From Magnetospirillum gryphiswaldense MSR-1 v2 (GTDB lineage Bacteria; Pseudomonadota; Alphaproteobacteria; Rhodospirillales; Magnetospirillaceae): a stretch of 64,000 nucleotides of DNA. The stretch's first letter is position 1; each line of letters begins with the position of its first letter. The position numbers were made by a program, and so were the translations under genes. Shown here piece by piece: positions 1 through 8,762 of this stretch. The notes beneath the pieces were generated by a model. The model did no database searches and had not been told where the DNA came from. It saw only the letters and a list, made by a program, of their open reading frames with translations. The DNA lies in the NCBI RefSeq assembly GCF_000513295.1, contig NC_023065.1, positions 1,798,001 to 1,862,000 on the forward strand, in the 5' to 3' direction.

Positions 1-610
1 TTTCCGCCAGTTCGGTGGCCCGCGCCGTCAAATCACGGATAACCAGGGCGATCACCGAGGAAATGCCGCGCGCCGTCACCCCCTCGGCCAACAACGAGCG
101 GGCCAGTTTGGGCAAGGCCGCCATGGCGGCTTCCATGTCCTCGGGACCGTTGGCTTCGTGCACCGAATCACCAATGACCAGGGCGTCGTTGGCACGCACC
201 TTCAACAGCGCCCGCCCGGTGACCATACCCAAAGGCTTGCGGTCGCGGTCGACGACAACCAGATGCCGCAGGCCCAGCCGGGTCATCTTGCCCAGGGCCA
301 CGTAAACGAAGGCATCGCTGGGCACCGCCGCCACCGGTCGGGTCATGATCTGACCCAAGGTGGTGTCCAGACCGGCGGCGCCTTGGGTCGACAACAGCCG
401 CAACAGGTCGCGTTCGGTCAGAATGCCGATGGCGCGTCCCTGACCATCGACGCCGACGATGGACGACGCCCGCGCCTCGTACATGCGATGAATGGCATCG
501 GTCAGCGACAGGTCTTCCGTCCCGGTCAGAACCGGCGTGCTCATCACCTCATGCAGACGATGGCGATAGGGAAAACTGTCGATACGCGCCAGGGCAGCGA
601 TGTCATTCAT
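1..610 (-). CDS. CBS-pair protein, DUF294-type putative nucleotidyltransferase (3' part outside window)
   Basis: The reading frame is open from an ATG at 610 to the left edge, so about 203 N-terminal residues are visible and the C-terminus is missing. Two CBS repeats can be read: one around the segments VMSTPVL and GILTERDLLRLL, the second around IMTRPVAAVPS and LRHLVVVDR. CBS pairs usually bind adenine nucleotides. The following linker (LARSLLAEG, then ISSVIALVIRDLTARATELAE-like helices) resembles the segment that precedes the nucleotidyltransferase domain in DUF294/GlnD-like signalling proteins. That domain would lie beyond base 1. The CBS call is well supported; the DUF294 assignment is an inference from the linker. 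Confidence 0.7.
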   Translation of the reverse strand, partial: MNDIAALARIDSFPYRHRLHEVMSTPVLTGTEDLSLTDAIHRMYEARASSIVGVDGQGRAIGILTERDLLRLLSTQGAAGLDTTLGQIMTRPVAAVPSDAFVYVALGKMTRLGLRHLVVVDRDRKPLGMVTGRALLKVRANDALVIGDSVHEANGPEDMEAAMAALPKLARSLLAEGVTARGISSVIALVIRDLTARATELAE

Positions 611-1092
611 TGCAAATTCATCCAAATTCCGAATAGCTCGGAAGACTATAACTGATGCGGTGGCACAAGGTCACACCAACGCGGCGAAGCCTACCCGAAA
701 GTGTCGCCAGAGAAAACCCGGCATCGAATAATAATAAAATATAAAGCCATTGCCAGTGGCAATCCCAAGTCGACAGCAGCAACCTTGATGGGGTCTTGGA
801 AACTTAGACCAAGATGCACTTGCCGTCTGAAAAGGAAGGAAAATTCTAAACTAGCGCAGCTTTTGGTGCCGGACGCCGCCATGCAAATAATTCAACCCTG
901 ACCCGCAAGCACGGTTGACGGCAATGTAGGCGGATGTTAATGACGTCGGAACCTCCCTGCAAGGGTCGGGGGCATTCCGTGATCGCATGGGTGCCCTTAG
1001 CAACGCGCAGGGTAACAAAAAGCCGACCGGACAACGGTCCAGAAAACAACAAAGCCGACCCCGATGGGGCGGTAAAATAGCGGAGGGTCAAA
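611..1092. other. Intergenic stretch without a recognised gene
   Basis: This 482-base gap separates the CBS gene (minus) from the acetate permease pair (plus), so it should hold promoters for both. It is locally AT-rich around 725-748 and contains a small perfect inverted repeat, ATTGCC-AGT-GGCAAT, at 749-763. A weak plus-strand -35-like TTGACG lies at 915-920, with no convincing -10 partner. Short open frames exist on both strands but show no recognisable protein character. No RNA gene was recognised. Confidence 0.4.
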
Positions 1093-1422
1093 GTGGCAGA
1101 ATCACCCAAAGCGAACATTCATGCCGTCGCGCATGAGCACATTCGCAACAATCCCAAGTTCCAAGAGCTGGTCAGCAAGCGCCGTGCGTTTGCCTGGCTG
1201 CTGTCGGCCGTCATGCTGAGCATTTATTTCGGCTTCATCCTGCTGATCGCCTACGGCAAGACCTTCCTGGGTCAGTCGTTGTCGGGCGGCGTCACCACCG
1301 TCGGCTTCCCCATCGGCGTGGGCGTGATCCTGTCGGCCATCGTGCTGACCGGTATCTATGTCCGTCGCGCCAATACCGAGTTCGACGAACTGAACCGCCA
1401 GATTCTCGAGGAAGCCCGCTGA
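1093..1422 (+). CDS. DUF485 family inner-membrane protein, partner of ActP
   Basis: This 109-residue protein has the DUF485 layout: a soluble N-terminus ([18 protein letters not shown]), then two hydrophobic segments at about residues 32-55 and 68-90, then a charged tail. DUF485 proteins (YjcH in E. coli) are small membrane proteins encoded directly before acetate/cation symporters. The start is GTG at 1093, preceded by GGAGGG-like bases at 1081-1087. Its TGA overlaps the ATG of the next gene by one base, so the two are translationally coupled. The biochemical role of the family is not established; accessory function for the symporter is inferred from the constant pairing. Confidence 0.85.
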   Translation: MAESPKANIHAVAHEHIRNNPKFQELVSKRRAFAWLLSAVMLSIYFGFILLIAYGKTFLGQSLSGGVTTVGFPIGVGVILSAIVLTGIYVRRANTEFDELNRQILEEAR

Positions 1423-3104
1423 TGAACATTACCAAGTTCGCACTCGCGGCCGCTCTCGCCATCGGCGGGACCCTGGTCGCCACCGCTGCCTACGCCGCCG
1501 GCGCCGATATGGGCAACGCGGAAAAGCAAGCCACCAACTGGCACGCCATCGTCATGTTCGCCATCTTCGTTGGCGGCACCCTGGGCATCACCTATTGGGC
1601 CGCCCGCAAGAACAAGACCGCCGCTGACTTCTATGCGGCTGGTGGCGGCATCACCGGCTTCCAGAACGGTCTGGCCATCGCCGGTGACTACATGTCGGCC
1701 GCGTCGTTCCTGGGTATTTCCGCCCTGGTGTACGGCTCGGGCTTCGACGGCCTGATCTTCTCGGTCGGTTGGCTGGTCGGTTGGCCGATCATCCTGTTCC
1801 TGATCGCCGAACGTCTGCGTAACCTGGGCAAGTTCACCTTCGCCGACGTTGCCAGCTATCGTCTGGCCCAGGGCCCGGTCCGCATCTTCGCCGCTTCCGG
1901 CGCGCTGATCGTCGTCATCTTCTACCTGATCGGCCAGATGGTCGGCGCCGGCCAGCTGCTCAAGCTGCTGTTCGGTCTCGACTACCTCCTCGCCGTCATC
2001 GTCGTCGGTGCGCTGATGATGGTCTACGTGACCTTCGGTGGCATGACCGCCACCACCTGGGTGCAGATCATCAAGGCCTGCCTGCTGTTGGGCGGCGCCA
2101 CCTTCATCGCTTTGGGCGTGCTGTCGCATTTCGGCTTCTCGTTCGAGGCTTTGTTCGCCAAGGCCATTGAAGTCCACCCGAAGAAGGCCGCCATCATGGC
2201 CCCCGGCTCGCTGGTGACCAACCCGGTCGACGCCATCTCGCTGGGCCTGACCCTGATGTTCGGCACCGCCGGTTTGCCGCACATCCTGATGCGCTTCTTC
2301 ACCGTGCCGAACGCCAAGGAAGCCCGCAAGTCGGTCTTCTACGCCACCGGCTTCATCGGTTACTTCTACATCCTGACCTTCATCATCGGTTTCGGCGCCA
2401 TCACCCTGGTGGCCACCGATCCGCAGTACCTGGACGTCGCCAAGGGCGGCCTGAACCTGAAGGGCGGCGGCAACATGCCCGCCATCTGGCTGGCTCATGC
2501 CATCGGCGGCAACCTGTTCCTGGGCTTCATCTCGGCCGTGGCCTTCGCCACCATCCTCGCGGTGGTGTCGGGTCTGACCCTGGCCGGCGCCTCTGCCATC
2601 TCGCATGATCTCTATGCCAACGTGTTCGCCCGTGGGCGCACCACCGAAGCTGGCGAAGTGCGTGTCTCGAAGTTCGCTTCCTTGGGTCTGGGCGTCATCG
2701 CCGTGATCCTGGGCGTCATCTTCGAAAAGCAGAACGTGGCGTTCATCGTCGCCTTGACCTTCTCCATCGCCGCGTCCGCCACCTTCCCGGTGCTGGTCAT
2801 GGCCATGTTCTCGAAGTCGCTGACCACCAAGGGTGCGGTCATCGGCGGTTACATCGGCCTGTTCGGGTCGGTTGGCTGCGTGATCCTGTCCAAGGTCGTC
2901 TGGGTGTCGAGCTTCGGCTTCGCCGAGCCCATCTTCCCGTTCGTGTACCCGACCCTGTTCACCATGCCGGCCGCTTTCCTCTGCTGCTGGTTGTTCTCCA
3001 TCATGGACAACAGTGACCAGGGCAATGCCGAACGGGCGCAGTACGAAGCCATGGCGATCCGGTCCGAAACCGGTCTGGGCGCCGAAGGTGCCGCCGCCCA
3101 CTAA
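1422..3104 (+). CDS. actP: Cation/acetate symporter ActP
   Basis: This 560-residue protein belongs to the sodium:solute symporter family. It begins with a cleavable-looking hydrophobic segment ([21 protein letters not shown]), followed by about 13 membrane spans. Typical family segments are visible: [16 protein letters not shown] near residue 65, the [11 protein letters not shown] block near 87, and the [14 protein letters not shown] block near 285. The family imports acetate and similar short monocarboxylates with a cation. The upstream DUF485 gene and one-base overlap are the usual context. A clear terminator follows at 3133, so the operon has two genes. Confidence 0.92.
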   Translation: MNITKFALAAALAIGGTLVATAAYAAGADMGNAEKQATNWHAIVMFAIFVGGTLGITYWAARKNKTAADFYAAGGGITGFQNGLAIAGDYMSAASFLGISALVYGSGFDGLIFSVGWLVGWPIILFLIAERLRNLGKFTFADVASYRLAQGPVRIFAASGALIVVIFYLIGQMVGAGQLLKLLFGLDYLLAVIVVGALMMVYVTFGGMTATTWVQIIKACLLLGGATFIALGVLSHFGFSFEALFAKAIEVHPKKAAIMAPGSLVTNPVDAISLGLTLMFGTAGLPHILMRFFTVPNAKEARKSVFYATGFIGYFYILTFIIGFGAITLVATDPQYLDVAKGGLNLKGGGNMPAIWLAHAIGGNLFLGFISAVAFATILAVVSGLTLAGASAISHDLYANVFARGRTTEAGEVRVSKFASLGLGVIAVILGVIFEKQNVAFIVALTFSIAASATFPVLVMAMFSKSLTTKGAVIGGYIGLFGSVGCVILSKVVWVSSFGFAEPIFPFVYPTLFTMPAAFLCCWLFSIMDNSDQGNAERAQYEAMAIRSETGLGAEGAAAH

Positions 3105-3132
3105 GGGCTGCGACAATACCGTCGAAAAACTT

Positions 3133-3166
3133 GGCCGCCGGGTTCCCCCCGGCGGCCTTTTTCTTT
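3133..3166 (+). terminator. Rho-independent terminator after actP
   Basis: A 10-bp perfect GC stem (GGCCGCCGGG at 3133-3142 with CCCGGCGGCC at 3148-3157, loop TTCCC) is followed by a T-rich run TTTTTCTTTT. It lies 29 bases after the actP stop codon. Confidence 0.9.
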
Positions 3167-3178
3167 TATGCTGTGGCG

Positions 3179-3193
3179 ATGACATGCCAATTA
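3179..3193 (+). pseudogene. Original first five codons of the glyoxalase-like gene, cut off by the IS630 element
   Basis: ATG ACA TGC CAA TTA at 3179-3193 ends exactly at the TA that borders the insertion sequence. Removing the element (3194-4259) plus one of the two flanking TA copies joins these codons in frame to GAT CAT CTG GTC at 4262. The restored N-terminus reads [13 protein letters not shown], the expected start for a glyoxalase-like protein. The ancestral product would have been about 201 residues. No strong ribosome binding site is visible before 3179. Confidence 0.8.
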
Positions 3194-3213
3194 GAGCGGT
3201 TTCACGCCGAGCG
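3194..3213 (+). repeat. Left terminal inverted repeat of the IS630 element
   Basis: The sequence GAGCGGTTTCACGCCGAGCG matches the complement of the right end at 16 of 20 positions. The TA at 3192-3193 immediately outside is the target duplication. Confidence 0.88.
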
Positions 3214-3289
3214 GAATCGGTAGAGGATTCCCCCTGAGGTCATTTTGTGATTCAACATCTTCGGTAACAACGCTCCCGAGGATGATGCG

Positions 3290-3685
3290 ATGACGTGGCG
3301 CTCAGGGCAGTCCTATTCTCAGGACTTGCGCGATAGAGTTTTGGCGGCTGTGGACAGCGGCATGAGCGCCTACGAGGTGGCGCCGCTGTTCCGGGTGAGC
3401 GTTTCGTACATCTACAAGGCCCAAGGCCGCCGCCGGGCCACCGGCGAGACGACGGTGAAGCCACGGCCTGGGCGGCCAGGACAGAAGCTGGCGGCTCACC
3501 TTGAGGCGTTGCAGGCGCAGATCAAGGTCGAGCCCGATGCCACGCTGGCTGAGTTGCGCGCCTGGGTTCTGGCCGAATTGGGCGTGTCGATCAGCGTCGG
3601 CGGCCTGTGGAACACGCTTGAGCGGCTCGACCTCAGTCTGAAAAAAAGAGTGCGCATGCTGCCGAGCAGGAACGTCCCGACGTAG
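3290..3685 (+). CDS. IS630 transposase, N-terminal frame (orfA, helix-turn-helix)
   Basis: This 131-residue frame starts [16 protein letters not shown] and holds a winged/homeodomain-type helix-turn-helix ([19 protein letters not shown]), a basic linker ([12 protein letters not shown]), and a second helical DNA-binding segment ending at SLKKR. This is the N-terminal half of IS630-type transposases, which bind the terminal repeats. The useful sequence ends near the A7 run at 3641; the residues after it ([11 protein letters not shown]) are probably the read-through product when no frameshift occurs. Confidence 0.88.
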   Translation: MTWRSGQSYSQDLRDRVLAAVDSGMSAYEVAPLFRVSVSYIYKAQGRRRATGETTVKPRPGRPGQKLAAHLEALQAQIKVEPDATLAELRAWVLAELGVSISVGGLWNTLERLDLSLKKRVRMLPSRNVPT

Positions 3686-4251
3686 CCGAAGGACGCATCG
3701 CCTGGCGAGCCGAGCAGCCGGCGCTGGACCCAACCCGCTTGGTCTTCCTTGATGAAACCGGGGCATCGACCAACATGACCCGGCGCTACGGACGGGCGCC
3801 GCGCGGTCAGCGGCTGCTGGCTGCGGTGCCGCACGGTCATTGGAAAATGACCACCTTCGTCGGGGCGCTCCGGCATGACGGAATCTCCGCCCCCTTCGTC
3901 ATCGACAAGGCGATGAATGGCGCGATCTTCCTGGCCTATGTCGAGCAGGTCCTGGCTCCGACCTTGCGGCCCGGCGACATCGTCGTAATGGACAATCTGC
4001 CCGCCCACAAGGTGGCAGGGGTCAAGCAACTCATCGAAGCCCGAGGGGCCACCCTGCGGTATCTGCCGCCCTACTCCCCAGACCTCAATCCCATCGAGCT
4101 CGCCTTCGCCAAGCTCAAGAGCCTGCTGCGAAAGGCGCAAGCCCGCACCATCAACACCTTATGGGACGTGATCGGAAAACTCATCGACCTGTTTCCGCCC
4201 GAGGAATGCGCCAATTTCTTCGCCCACGACGGATATGGACGCTCGATGTGA
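3640..4251 (+). CDS. IS630 transposase, C-terminal frame (orfB, DDE catalytic domain)
   Basis: This frame lies -1 to orfA and is open from the A7 run to the TGA at 4249-4251. The fused product would read ...[21 protein letters not shown], then VFLDETGAS. The three catalytic acidic residues of the DDE superfamily are visible: D in FLDET, D in [10 protein letters not shown], and E in [11 protein letters not shown]. The first in-frame ATG is at 3739, too late to include the start of the domain, so expression by frameshifting is more likely than independent initiation. The stop lies inside the right terminal repeat. Confidence 0.87.
   Translation, partial: EKKSAHAAEQERPDVAEGRIAWRAEQPALDPTRLVFLDETGASTNMTRRYGRAPRGQRLLAAVPHGHWKMTTFVGALRHDGISAPFVIDKAMNGAIFLAYVEQVLAPTLRPGDIVVMDNLPAHKVAGVKQLIEARGATLRYLPPYSPDLNPIELAFAKLKSLLRKAQARTINTLWDVIGKLIDLFPPEECANFFAHDGYGRSM
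3641..3648 (+). promoter_or_regulatory. Probable -1 frameshift site (A7G) of the IS630 transposase
   Basis: Seven adenines followed by G sit exactly where orfA and orfB overlap. In the orfA frame the run is read AAA AAA AGA. A -1 slip, by ribosomal or transcriptional slippage, moves into the orfB frame. Such runs are a known fusion device in IS630 elements. Confidence 0.75.
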
Positions 4252-4852
4252 AAATGCTCTAGATCATCTGGTCGTCGCCGCCCGCTCCTTGGGGGAAGGA
4301 ATCGGCCACATCGCCCAACGCCTTGGCGTTGCCCCGACCTTGGGCGGCAAGCACGCCCGCATGGGCACCCACAATGCCTTACTGTCGCTGGGACCGGATT
4401 GCTATCTGGAAGTGATCAGCATCGACCCCGAGGCATCAGCGCCGGAAGGCCCGCGCTGGTTCGGCCTGGATCGCTTTACCGGTATTCCCCGTCTGGTTAA
4501 CTGGGTTGCCCGGACCCAATCCATCGACAGGCTGCGCCAGCCGGATGAACCGGCACTGGACATGCAGCGCGGCGATTTCCGCTGGCGCTTCGCCGCCCCC
4601 TTCGATGGTCAGCCCCGCTTGGGCGGCACGGTGCCGGCGCTGATCCAATGGCAAGATGGCGGCCATCCGTGTAACCGCCTGCCCGATCACGGCCTGCGGC
4701 TCAAACGGCTGACCTTGTCTTATGCCGATAGCGGCCACCTGCATAACGAACTGACCCGGCTGGGTCTGGCCGAGCGGGTGCAACTGGCCGGCAACGGCGC
4801 CGCCTTGCGCGCCGAAATCCTGGTGGCCGGAAAAGTGGTGGAACTGAGCTAG
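4235..4852 (+). CDS. Glyoxalase-like (VOC superfamily) protein whose 5' end is now supplied by the IS
   Basis: The frame is intact from codon 6 of the original gene ([14 protein letters not shown]...) to the stop at 4852. The motif LDHLVVAA followed by [17 protein letters not shown] and YLEVISIDP is typical of Glyoxalase_3-like proteins (PF13468 group). Their enzymatic function is mostly unknown. The present open frame begins at ATG 4235 within the right end of the IS630 element, adding MDARCENA before LDHL. The original start is at 3179. The protein may therefore still be made with a changed N-terminus, if a promoter reads out of the element. It converges on uppP with a 4-base overlap. Confidence 0.75.
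   Translation: MDARCENALDHLVVAARSLGEGIGHIAQRLGVAPTLGGKHARMGTHNALLSLGPDCYLEVISIDPEASAPEGPRWFGLDRFTGIPRLVNWVARTQSIDRLRQPDEPALDMQRGDFRWRFAAPFDGQPRLGGTVPALIQWQDGGHPCNRLPDHGLRLKRLTLSYADSGHLHNELTRLGLAERVQLAGNGAALRAEILVAGKVVELS
4240..4259 (-). repeat. Right terminal inverted repeat of the IS630 element
   Basis: Read on the minus strand it is GAGCATTTTCACATCGAGCG, differing from the left end at four positions. It contains the orfB stop codon and is bordered by TA at 4260-4261. Confidence 0.88.
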
Positions 4853-5658
4853 CGCCCCAGCAAAAACACCAGCATGGCACCGCCGAAAACGATGCGGTAC
4901 CAGGCGAACGGGGTGAAGCCATAGCGCAGGATCAGGCCGATGGCCGCGCGCACCACCACCAGGGCGGCGATGAAGGCGGCGGCGAAGCCCAGTGCGATCA
5001 GCCCCATATTGTCGAAGGACAACTCGGACCAGTTCTTGTAAAGCGAATAGGCGGTGGCCCCCAGCATGGTGGGAATGGCCAGGAAGAAGGAAAACTCGGC
5101 CGCCGCCTTGCGATCGGCGCCGACCAGCAGCGCTCCCATGATGGTGGCGCCCGAACGCGAGACGCCCGGCACCATGGCCAGACACTGGAACAGGCCGATC
5201 TTGACCGACAGCGACACCGGAAAGTCCTCGACCGCGTGAAAGCGCGGATGCTTGTTGACCCGTTCCAGCACCAGGATCACCACGCCGCCCACCACCAGGG
5301 CGATGGCGACGATGATGGGGGAATCCAAAAGCGCGCGAATATGCTTATAGGCGACCACGCCCACCAGCATGGCCGGAAGAAAGCCGATCAGGATGTTGCG
5401 GACGAAAAACATGTCGCGATCATTGGTGAACATGCCGATGGCCGCCCCCGACAGCCGCCGCCAATACACCACGCAAACCGCCAGGATGGCGCCAAGCTGA
5501 ATGACGATCTCGAAGGTTTTGCCCGGCGGCCCCTGAAACCCCAGCAGATCGCCGAGCAAGATCAGATGCCCAGTGGATGATACTGGCAGGAACTCGGTCA
5601 GACCCTCGACGATTCCCAACAACAAAGCGTGCAGAATGGTTTCCATGATCTCCGCCAT
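4849..5658 (-). CDS. uppP: Undecaprenyl-diphosphatase UppP/BacA
   Basis: This 269-residue polytopic membrane protein carries the hallmark BacA sequence: ALLLGIVEGLTEFLPVSSTGHL near the N-terminus, including the conserved Glu and the S-S-T-G-H element. A second block, VPGVSRSGATIMGALLVG, lies near residue 165 and contains the catalytic Arg/Ser region. The enzyme dephosphorylates undecaprenyl diphosphate to recycle the lipid carrier for peptidoglycan and other surface polymers. Start: ATG at 5658; ATG at 5646 is an alternative that would begin METILHAL. It stands alone, divergent from the methyltransferase gene. Confidence 0.95.
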   Translation of the reverse strand: MAEIMETILHALLLGIVEGLTEFLPVSSTGHLILLGDLLGFQGPPGKTFEIVIQLGAILAVCVVYWRRLSGAAIGMFTNDRDMFFVRNILIGFLPAMLVGVVAYKHIRALLDSPIIVAIALVVGGVVILVLERVNKHPRFHAVEDFPVSLSVKIGLFQCLAMVPGVSRSGATIMGALLVGADRKAAAEFSFFLAIPTMLGATAYSLYKNWSELSFDNMGLIALGFAAAFIAALVVVRAAIGLILRYGFTPFAWYRIVFGGAMLVFLLGR

Positions 5659-5769
5659 TCGGTTCAGGCGGGCGGATCATGCTCCCGTGCCTGAAGCGGC
5701 GCAAGTATTGCCGTCTCTTGCTCTGCGCTCTGCCATGGGTTAAACCCGAACAACACGAGGGAGGCCAGG

Positions 5770-6459
5770 GTGAGCAACGAAGTTCCGGACTTCTACCAAT
5801 CTTATGCCTCATATAAAGGCTACGAGACACCACAGACCGGGCGCAAGCAGATCGCACGTTTCGACGCCGAGGTTTGGTATCCCGCTCAATTCACCCCGGC
5901 CTGCCGGGTATTGGAATTGGGCTGCGGCACCGGCGCCTTTCTCGCCTATCTCGACACTAAGGGAATCCGCGGCAGCATCGGCGTCGATCACGACCCGGCC
6001 CTGGCCGAGATCATCCCCGCCAACGTCCGTGCCAGCTTCGTCTGCACGGATATCTGGTCGGCCCTGGCCGATGACGACTTGGGTCGCTTCGACCGCGTGG
6101 CTCTGTTCGACGTCCTCGAACATTTCAGCCCCGACGAGGCCTTGCGGCTGCTGAAAGCCCTGATTCCGCGTCTCACCCCCGATGCCCGCATCATCCTCAA
6201 GGTGCCCAATGCCGCCTGTCCCTGGGCCTTGCAATATCAGTTCGGCGACCTGACCCATCGCACCGCCTTTACGCCGCAATCCATACGCCAATTGGCCGAC
6301 GCCGCCGGCTATGACGTGCTGCGCGTCTACGCCCAGCGTCAAGGGTCGCGTCGCCGCATGATCACCGATATGCTGGTGCACCGTTTTTTATCCTGGGCCT
6401 TGCTGACACCACCTGAATTCTGGAGCGCCAACATGTACGCCGTCCTGGTCCCGCGATGA
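5770..6459 (+). CDS. Class I SAM-dependent methyltransferase, unknown substrate
   Basis: The 229-residue protein shows the SAM-binding motif I VLELGCGTGAFLAYL at about residue 47, an acidic GVDHD after strand 2, and the post-motif LFDVLEHFSPDEAL near 118. This is a Methyltransf_11/23-like fold. The start is GTG at 5770, with GAGGGAGG upstream at about 5757-5764. Its TGA overlaps the ATG of the next gene by four bases (ATGA), so it is coupled to a large membrane protein resembling glycosyltransferases. Modification of a surface glycan or lipid is a possible joint task, but this is an inference from context. Confidence 0.8.
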   Translation: MSNEVPDFYQSYASYKGYETPQTGRKQIARFDAEVWYPAQFTPACRVLELGCGTGAFLAYLDTKGIRGSIGVDHDPALAEIIPANVRASFVCTDIWSALADDDLGRFDRVALFDVLEHFSPDEALRLLKALIPRLTPDARIILKVPNAACPWALQYQFGDLTHRTAFTPQSIRQLADAAGYDVLRVYAQRQGSRRRMITDMLVHRFLSWALLTPPEFWSANMYAVLVPR

Positions 6460-8036
6460 AGACAGCGTCAATCCTGTGGTTTCTGCCGCTGACCTTTGTC
6501 GCCCTGCTGGGCGCCATGCTGGCGGCCAGCCTGCCATTGTGGCAGGTGTTCAACCTGGACCCCGATTATTATTACCTGTTCAACGGTCTGTTGGTTCTGG
6601 AAGGACGGGCACCGACCGATCTGGGCCATCCGGGCACGCCGGTCCAGGTGTTGATCGGCGCCGTGCTGCGACTGATGCATCCCTTCACCCCGACCGAGCA
6701 GATCATCGATACCGTGCTGCACCAGCCGGAACACCATCTGCTGGTGGCGACCCTGGCCATCTACCCCTTCGTCGCGGCGGCTTTGTTCGTACTGGGGCGC
6801 GCCTTTTATCGGGCCACCGGCTCGCTGTGGCCTGCCCTGCTGGCGCAATCCACGCCGTTTCTGTCCATGATCATCCCCAAGTTTTCCCTGCACCCCAAAC
6901 CCGAGCCATTCCTGATCGTCGCCGCCTGTTTCCTGGTGGCGGCGGCTCTGGCGGTGGCGCGGACCCAAAAGCAGGGCGACCGCCATGCCATCTGGCTAGG
7001 CGTGGCCATGGGCTTCGGCATCGCCATCAAGCTGCAATTCGCCGTCCTTGGCGTGGTGCCGCTGTTACTGCTGGACCGGCGCCGGCTGTTTTTGATCTAT
7101 CCCGCCGCCACCATCGCCGCCTTTTTCGTCTTCGTCGCCCCGGCCTTGCCGTCCTATGAAATCTTCCTCGACTGGTGGACGCGGGTGCTGACCCATTCCG
7201 GCGCCTATGGCACCGGCGAGGCCAGCGTCATCGACCCGGGCAAGTTCCCGCGCACGGTGATGAAGATTTTCGGCTCCAAGATCATCTTCACAATCACCAT
7301 CATCGCCATGCTGGTGGTGCTGGCCGCCTATGTGCGCATGCGCCGGCGCGGCGCGATGGCCGCCAATCCGCTGGCCCGACTGGCCGTGGGCATGGTTTTG
7401 GCGCAGGTGCTGACGGTCATCGTCGTCGCCAAGCAATCCGCCGCCCATTACCTGATCCCGGCGCTGATGCTGACCGGGCCGACCCTGGCGGTGTTGTGGC
7501 ATATCACCGCCCAGGCCACCGATCCATTGTGGCACCGGCGGGCTTGGCAAGGGGTGGCGACGCTGCTGGTCCTCCTGACTATTCCGGCATCATGGTCGCA
7601 GACCATGGAATTGCGGCAATGGACGCGTGAAGCCCAAAGCTTTGACATGAGCCGCTATGGCGGCTGCGCCAAGATCTATTTCGACTCGTCCTCGGCCCTG
7701 TCCTATGCCATGCAACGCGGCGACATGAATTCCCAGGGGCGTTATTCGCCGCTTCTGGCCACCTGGATGCCCAAGGACGAATATACCTGGTTCACCAACA
7801 AGCATTCGTGGTGGGATGAGGGGTTGGTGTGGTGGAATCAGAAGATCGCACTCGCCGAGATTTTGCGCCGCCACGGCGGCTGCGCCGTGTTCCGCGGCAG
7901 CCAACCCTGGACCCTGCCGCCAAGGGTGAAGAAGGAAATTCCCGGCTTCGCCTTTGATGACAATTGCAAGGCGGGCGAGGAAGATGTGTTCACCAAGGGC
8001 ATCTTGTGCGACGGAAGCCCAGTGCAACGGCCCTGA
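6456..8036 (+). CDS. Polytopic membrane protein, possible GT-C type glycosyltransferase
   Basis: This 526-residue protein has an N-terminal hydrophobic anchor, an acidic periplasmic loop beginning NLDPDYYYLFNGL, then about ten further hydrophobic segments and a soluble C-terminal domain of about 130 residues rich in Trp and Cys. An acidic motif in the first outer loop and many spans are the general layout of GT-C enzymes (ArnT/PMT-like), which transfer sugars from polyprenyl phosphates. No decisive family motif was recognised. Coupling to the preceding methyltransferase supports a surface-modification role. It could equally be an uncharacterised membrane protein. Confidence 0.5.
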   Translation: MKTASILWFLPLTFVALLGAMLAASLPLWQVFNLDPDYYYLFNGLLVLEGRAPTDLGHPGTPVQVLIGAVLRLMHPFTPTEQIIDTVLHQPEHHLLVATLAIYPFVAAALFVLGRAFYRATGSLWPALLAQSTPFLSMIIPKFSLHPKPEPFLIVAACFLVAAALAVARTQKQGDRHAIWLGVAMGFGIAIKLQFAVLGVVPLLLLDRRRLFLIYPAATIAAFFVFVAPALPSYEIFLDWWTRVLTHSGAYGTGEASVIDPGKFPRTVMKIFGSKIIFTITIIAMLVVLAAYVRMRRRGAMAANPLARLAVGMVLAQVLTVIVVAKQSAAHYLIPALMLTGPTLAVLWHITAQATDPLWHRRAWQGVATLLVLLTIPASWSQTMELRQWTREAQSFDMSRYGGCAKIYFDSSSALSYAMQRGDMNSQGRYSPLLATWMPKDEYTWFTNKHSWWDEGLVWWNQKIALAEILRRHGGCAVFRGSQPWTLPPRVKKEIPGFAFDDNCKAGEEDVFTKGILCDGSPVQRP

Positions 8037-8109
8037 AACGTTCTCGCTCTTGCAAAATGGCTTAAACCCGATAGCCTGAACCCAAAGCAATTCCAGGGGA
8101 TATAAGCGC

Positions 8110-8751
8110 ATGTCGGCCAAGACCATTACCGTTGCCCAGCAAAAAGGCGGCGCCGGCAAAAGCACCATCACTGCCCAATTGGCGGTCACTTTCGCCCAGG
8201 CCGGCATGCGCGTGGGGGTGGTCGATATCGACCCACAGGGCTCACTGGCCATGTGGTTCGAGGTGCGCAAGATGCTGGTCGATCCCGCCGGCGCCGGCAT
8301 CACCTTCTTGCAGGCCTCGGGCTGGCGCCTGTCCACCGAATTGGACCGCATGAAACGCGATTTGGACGTCATCTTGGTCGACAGCCCGCCGCACGCCGAA
8401 ACCGACGTGCGCATCGCCGTGCGCGCCGCCGATCTGATCCTGGTGCCCATGCAGCCGACACCGTTGGATTTGTGGGCGACCCAGCCCACCTTGGATCTGG
8501 CGAAAAAGGAAAAAAGTACCGCCATCGTCGTCTTCAACCGCACCCCGCCCAAGGGTAAGCTGGTGGACGCGGTGAAAGCCAAAATCCTGCAAGCCGACAT
8601 GCCGGTGGCCGAATCCGTACTGGGCAACCGGGTCGCCTTCGCCGCCTCGATGATGGAAGGCAAAGGCGTGGCGGAAAGCAATCCGCGCCACACCGCCACC
8701 AAGGAAATCAAGGCATTGGCCATCGAAATCGGCGCGAAACTAGGGATTTGA
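8110..8751 (+). CDS. ParA-family P-loop ATPase, orphan
   Basis: The 213-residue protein has a deviant Walker A motif QQKGGAGKST at residues 9-18, with the ParA/MinD signature lysine. Walker A' is at GVVDIDPQGSLAMWF and Walker B at ILVDSPPHAETDV. ParA ATPases position DNA, protein clusters or organelles on the nucleoid or membrane. No ParB or parS-like site is visible nearby, and the protein lacks the N-terminal DNA-binding domain of plasmid ParA proteins, so it is not an obvious partition system. It is followed after 11 bases by a CopD-like gene and then a NUDIX gene. Confidence 0.85.
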   Translation: MSAKTITVAQQKGGAGKSTITAQLAVTFAQAGMRVGVVDIDPQGSLAMWFEVRKMLVDPAGAGITFLQASGWRLSTELDRMKRDLDVILVDSPPHAETDVRIAVRAADLILVPMQPTPLDLWATQPTLDLAKKEKSTAIVVFNRTPPKGKLVDAVKAKILQADMPVAESVLGNRVAFAASMMEGKGVAESNPRHTATKEIKALAIEIGAKLGI

Positions 8752-8762
8752 AGGAAAAGCCC

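Larger units (their letters stand above)
3194..4259 (+). mobile_element. IS630-family insertion sequence, complete, two-frame transposase
   Basis: The element is 1066 bp, flanked by duplicated TA (3192-3193 and 4260-4261), the target duplication typical of IS630/Tc1-mariner elements. Its ends carry 20-bp inverted repeats matching at 16 positions. It encodes a helix-turn-helix ORF (3290-3685) and a DDE-domain ORF (ending 4251 inside the right repeat) joined by a -1 frameshift at an A7 run. Neither frame shows a premature stop, so it may still be mobile. The insertion split a glyoxalase-like gene after codon 5. Confidence 0.9.

Noticed and set aside
158-655. Long plus-strand open frame at the left edge
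   Set aside because: It lies antisense to the CBS protein frame (610 to 1, minus), whose translation has clear domain character; the plus frame has none.
1356-3185. 609-codon minus-strand open frame opposite actP
   Set aside because: It is a compositional shadow of a GC-rich gene: rich in G, D, H, Q, E without any motif, while the plus strand encodes a clear sodium:solute symporter.
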